Part shown: positions 5,097-5,233 of the stretch, in pieces
Layout: the number at the start of each line of letters is the position of its first letter
Position numbering within the stretch: the stretch's first letter is position 1
Assembly (NCBI GenBank): GCA_014377905.1
Contig: JACMOQ010000519.1
Coordinates: 1-5,233 of the forward strand
Length of the DNA stretch: 5,233 nucleotides
DNA from: Acetobacteraceae bacterium
Lineage (GTDB): Bacteria; Pseudomonadota; Alphaproteobacteria; Acetobacterales; Acetobacteraceae
Direction of reading: 5' to 3'
Position numbers and translations under genes: made by a program
Notes under the pieces: model-generated
What the model was told of the DNA's origin: nothing
Seen by the model: the letters and a program-made list of their open reading frames with translations, nothing else
Database searches by the model: none

Positions 5097-5233
5097 TCAA
5101 AGCACCCCGTATTTGGCGAAGACGTCGCCGAGTTTGTGGCCGGCCTGAAGGTCGGCGAGGGTGTTCTTCTCCCCCTTCAGCTTTTCGACGGCTGCGGCGA
5201 TGACCTGGGCTTCGATCGCCTGGGGGATCACGA
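5097..5233 (-). CDS. Probable RraA-like family protein, C-terminal 44 residues (5' end outside window)
   Basis: An open frame on the - strand enters at the right edge and ends at TGA (5099-5097). The visible residues read VIPQAIEAQVIAAAVEKLKGEKNTLADLQAGHKLGDVFAKYGVL. The V-I-P strand followed by a long helix, then a second helix and a closing F-x-K-Y-G-V-L, resembles the ends of RraA-like proteins (4-hydroxy-4-methyl-2-oxoglutarate / 4-carboxy-4-hydroxy-2-oxoadipate aldolase relatives). The catalytic part is not in view, so an aldolase or oxaloacetate decarboxylase role is only a guess. Codon use (GCC, CTC, GTC) agrees with a real coding end. It points the same way as the fatty-acyl-CoA operon, but the 178-bp gap with the palindromic element between them argues for separate units or a regulated read-through. 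Confidence 0.55.
   Translation of the reverse strand, partial: VIPQAIEAQVIAAAVEKLKGEKNTLADLQAGHKLGDVFAKYGVL

Noticed and set aside
4915..5203. Several short Lys/Phe-rich open frames across the palindromic element on both strands
   Set aside because: They translate the poly-A/T arms into KKK/FFF-rich peptides with no ribosome-binding site or domain; such frames arise from the repeat.

Overview
The window is from a GC-rich bacterial chromosome with tightly packed genes, and looks alphaproteobacterial. The ErpA ending (GSELDYTD...CGCGTSFS), the erpA-xth pairing and the DUF1003 protein most resemble, from memory, Rhodospirillales/Acetobacteraceae; sphingomonads are not excluded. There is no sign of phage, plasmid, transposase or CRISPR. 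The gene content is housekeeping plus fatty-acyl-CoA metabolism.

Left block, + strand (1-1951). The 3' end of a D-2-hydroxyacid dehydrogenase is followed by a two-helix DUF1003 membrane protein. After a 60-bp gap holding a good sigma70-type promoter come erpA (A-type Fe-S carrier) and xth (exonuclease III). erpA and xth are 7 bp apart and presumably co-transcribed. The promoter is so close to the erpA ATG that the message is probably leaderless.

Middle block, - strand (4918 down to 1952). A three-gene operon encodes a crotonase-type enoyl-CoA hydratase, then a MaoC-type hotdog hydratase, then a large AidB-like acyl-CoA dehydrogenase. The genes overlap by 11 bp and 4 bp, so they are probably translationally coupled. 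Together they could carry out the dehydrogenation and hydration steps of a beta-oxidation-like route on an unidentified acyl-CoA. No thiolase, ligase or regulator is in view. The operon ends against xth: the two stop codons are adjacent, with no intergenic base and no visible terminator.

Right block (4919-5233). A 178-bp gap separates the operon start from the 3' end of another - strand gene, probably RraA-like. The gap holds the most unusual structure in the window. Two AT-rich 36-bp arms, 22-25% GC, are inverted relative to each other at 33/36 identity. Each arm contains its own perfect 24-bp palindrome, and the arms flank a 47-bp core of 60% GC. Two of the three differences between the arms are paired changes that keep each small palindrome intact. 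This suggests selection on structure, as in a REP/MITE-like intergenic repeat or a structured 5' leader. I cannot tell from this window whether it is repeated elsewhere in the genome.
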